From a bacterium (GTDB lineage: Archaea > Nanoarchaeota > Nanoarchaeia > Woesearchaeales > UBA10216), in assembly GCA_024206195.1 (NCBI GenBank), contig JAAGZO010000168.1, forward strand, positions 1-5,557: 5,557 bases of DNA. Reading direction: 5' to 3'. The position numbers and the translations under genes are program-made. Below, in pieces: positions 4,524 through 5,557 of the stretch (the stretch's first letter is position 1; each line of letters opens with the position of its first letter). The notes beneath the pieces are model-generated. The model had not been told where the DNA came from, ran no database searches, and worked only from the letters and a program-made list of their open reading frames with translations.

Positions 4524-5557
4524 ATGGCTGAATATGAGAGTATACACGGTACAAAAGTAAAATACGTATCTTCGGATCCGACGTTAGATTCGTCAACCGA
4601 GGGACAGGTGTGGTATAACTCTACTACAGGTACACTTAGAACGGTTGTTCAATCAGAGGCATGGTCTAGTGCTTCACCTTTAAGTACAGCAAGATCTTAT
4701 ATTGGAAGTGCAGGTATTCAAACAGCAGCATTGGGGTTTGGTGGTTATGTAGGCCCTTTTACAAATTCAACAGAAGAATATAATGGTAGTGGTTGGGCAG
4801 CTGGTGGTAATTTGAATACATCTAGACAACTAATGGCAGGTTTTGGAACTCAAACAGCGGCAGTAGGGGCAGGAGGGGATACTTCTCCAGGCCCACAAGC
4901 TAACGTAGAACATTACGATGGATCATCATGGACAAACGCAACTTCAGTTCCAGCAGCTACGGGAGGAGCAGCAGCCACTGGAACTCAAACATCAGGATTA
5001 CTTGCTGGAGGAACTCCTACTACTACTGAATCATATGAATATAATGGTTCAAGTTGGACAGCTACACCTGATATAAGTCCTGGAAAAATATATTCTCGTA
5101 TGGCAGGAACTCAAACAGCTGCAATAATATTTGGTGGTCAAAGTGGACCAGGGAATCCAACAATAACTGATAATCAACAAAATTATAATGGAAGTAGTTG
5201 GACAACTGGAGCATCTTTAAATACGGCAAGAACAGCATTAGGTGGATCAGGGACTAGCACTTCAGCTTTAGGTTTTGGTGGAAATAATCCTGTTACGGCT
5301 ACTACTGAATCTTGGAGTGGAACAAGTTGGACTGAAGTTAATGACTTAAATACAGCAAGAAGTCAATTAGGTGGATCAGGAGCAAGTAACACTTCCGCTT
5401 TAGCTTTTGGAGGAAATGTTCCTCCTGCAAAAAATGAAACAGAATTATGGAATGGAAGTAATTGGACTGAAGTTAATAACTTAAATACTGCAAGAAGATT
5501 ATTAGGTGGGATTGGAACACAAACAGCTGCTTTAGCAATTGGTGGTCTTGATACAGC
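4524..5557 (+). CDS. Kelch-repeat phage tail adhesin (3' partial), at least seven repeats
   Basis: The frame is open from the ATG to the window edge, 344 full codons. Its N-terminus aligns with the two upstream kelch proteins: Tyr4, Gly9, Asp18-Pro19, then G-Q-V-W-Y-N at 27-32 and T-G-T-L-R. A-W-S-S-A-S at 46-51 is the presumed closing strand. Kelch repeats begin near residues 52, 96, 141, 183, 231, 274 and 319, the last being cut off. Repeats 5, 6 and 7 are very alike (LNTAR-x-x-L-G-G and S-W-T-E-V-N), and repeats 5 and 6 have Trp in place of the usual Tyr (E-S-W-S-G, E-L-W-N-G). Repeat 6 does not show the closing signature found at repeat 6 of the paralogues, so this protein is either longer or has a different blade count. 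The probable role is virion receptor binding; the ligand is unknown. Confidence 0.85.
   Translation, partial: MAEYESIHGTKVKYVSSDPTLDSSTEGQVWYNSTTGTLRTVVQSEAWSSASPLSTARSYIGSAGIQTAALGFGGYVGPFTNSTEEYNGSGWAAGGNLNTSRQLMAGFGTQTAAVGAGGDTSPGPQANVEHYDGSSWTNATSVPAATGGAAATGTQTSGLLAGGTPTTTESYEYNGSSWTATPDISPGKIYSRMAGTQTAAIIFGGQSGPGNPTITDNQQNYNGSSWTTGASLNTARTALGGSGTSTSALGFGGNNPVTATTESWSGTSWTEVNDLNTARSQLGGSGASNTSALAFGGNVPPAKNETELWNGSNWTEVNNLNTARRLLGGIGTQTAALAIGGLDT
4677..5557 (+). repeat. Seven or more kelch repeats, array cut by the window edge
   Basis: Units are 44, 45, 42, 48, 43 and 45 residues, followed by a seventh of which 26 residues are visible. Repeats 1-4 have the usual E-Y-[ND]-G or N-Y-N-G strand and are diverged from one another. 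Repeats 5-7 form a distinct, nearly homogeneous subgroup. This two-part structure is visible at both the DNA and protein level. Confidence 0.85.
5327..5497 (+). repeat. Near-identical 36-base direct repeats spanning blade junctions 5/6 and 6/7
   Basis: Bases 5327-5362 and 5462-5497 match at 34 of 36 positions and are offset by 135 bases, exactly one 45-residue blade. Matches continue more loosely on both sides. The encoded segment is W-T-E-V-N-[DN]-L-N-T-A-R. Other blades in the window share the amino acid pattern but not this level of nucleotide identity, which points to a recent duplication or gene conversion. Confidence 0.8.

Noticed and set aside
4378..4560. A 60-residue frame overlapping the 95-residue gene and the start of the last gene.
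   Set aside because: It is rich in Leu/Lys as expected for an out-of-frame reading and has no start signal; both overlapping genes are well supported.
5313..5510. A diversity-generating retroelement variable region, suggested by the near-identical repeated segments in a tail adhesin gene.
   Set aside because: Differences are not restricted to adenine positions, they lie between neighbouring blades, and no reverse transcriptase or template repeat is in the window.
1457..5557. A CRISPR-like array, suggested by regularly spaced similar sequences.
   Set aside because: The repeats are in-frame coding units of 37-55 codons with conserved kelch residues, not short identical repeats with unique spacers.

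Overview
The window is AT-rich and gene-dense. All genes lie on the + strand with very short gaps, and everything recognisable looks like part of a phage tail-fibre or host-recognition module. The composition, the strong preference for A/T-ending codons and the style of the kelch-like repeats (GTQTAALxFGG ... EEYNGSSWTxGG ... LNTxR) resemble what I know of uncultured marine phages, such as those of SAR11-type or other pelagic bacteria. That assignment is inference. No terminase, capsid, polymerase or integrase gene is present to fix the phage type or host.

Layout: (1) positions 1-214 hold the 3' end of a repeat-rich structural gene that finishes with three 11-residue NTSASY repeats. (2) A 60-base gap carries a plausible sigma70-type promoter and a good Shine-Dalgarno sequence. 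(3) 275-1297 encodes a 340-residue modular tail-fibre-like protein. (4) 1307-2332 encodes a 341-residue protein with a short N-terminal module and six kelch repeats. (5) 2339-4177 encodes a 612-residue protein with the same N-terminal module and twelve kelch repeats, best read as two fused six-bladed propellers. (6) A 46-base AT-rich gap has a second promoter candidate. (7) 4224-4511 encodes a 95-residue protein of unknown function. (8) 4524 to the window edge is a third kelch protein with the same N-terminal module, cut off within repeat 7.

The three kelch proteins are paralogues. Their first ~45 residues align from the start codon (Tyr4, Gly9, Asp-Pro at 18-19, then G-x-[IV]-W-Y-N). This suggests a common virion attachment module carrying different propeller heads. 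The likely working model is a set of exchangeable receptor-binding proteins, made together from one late operon and displayed on the tail. Three points deserve attention: the internal signature showing that the 612-residue protein is a 6+6 propeller fusion, the recent-looking duplication of blades in the last gene, and the conserved end signature (K/N-x-I-T-T/A-S/A) that appears to mark where each propeller closes. I see no RNA genes, CRISPR array, insertion sequence or clear terminator.
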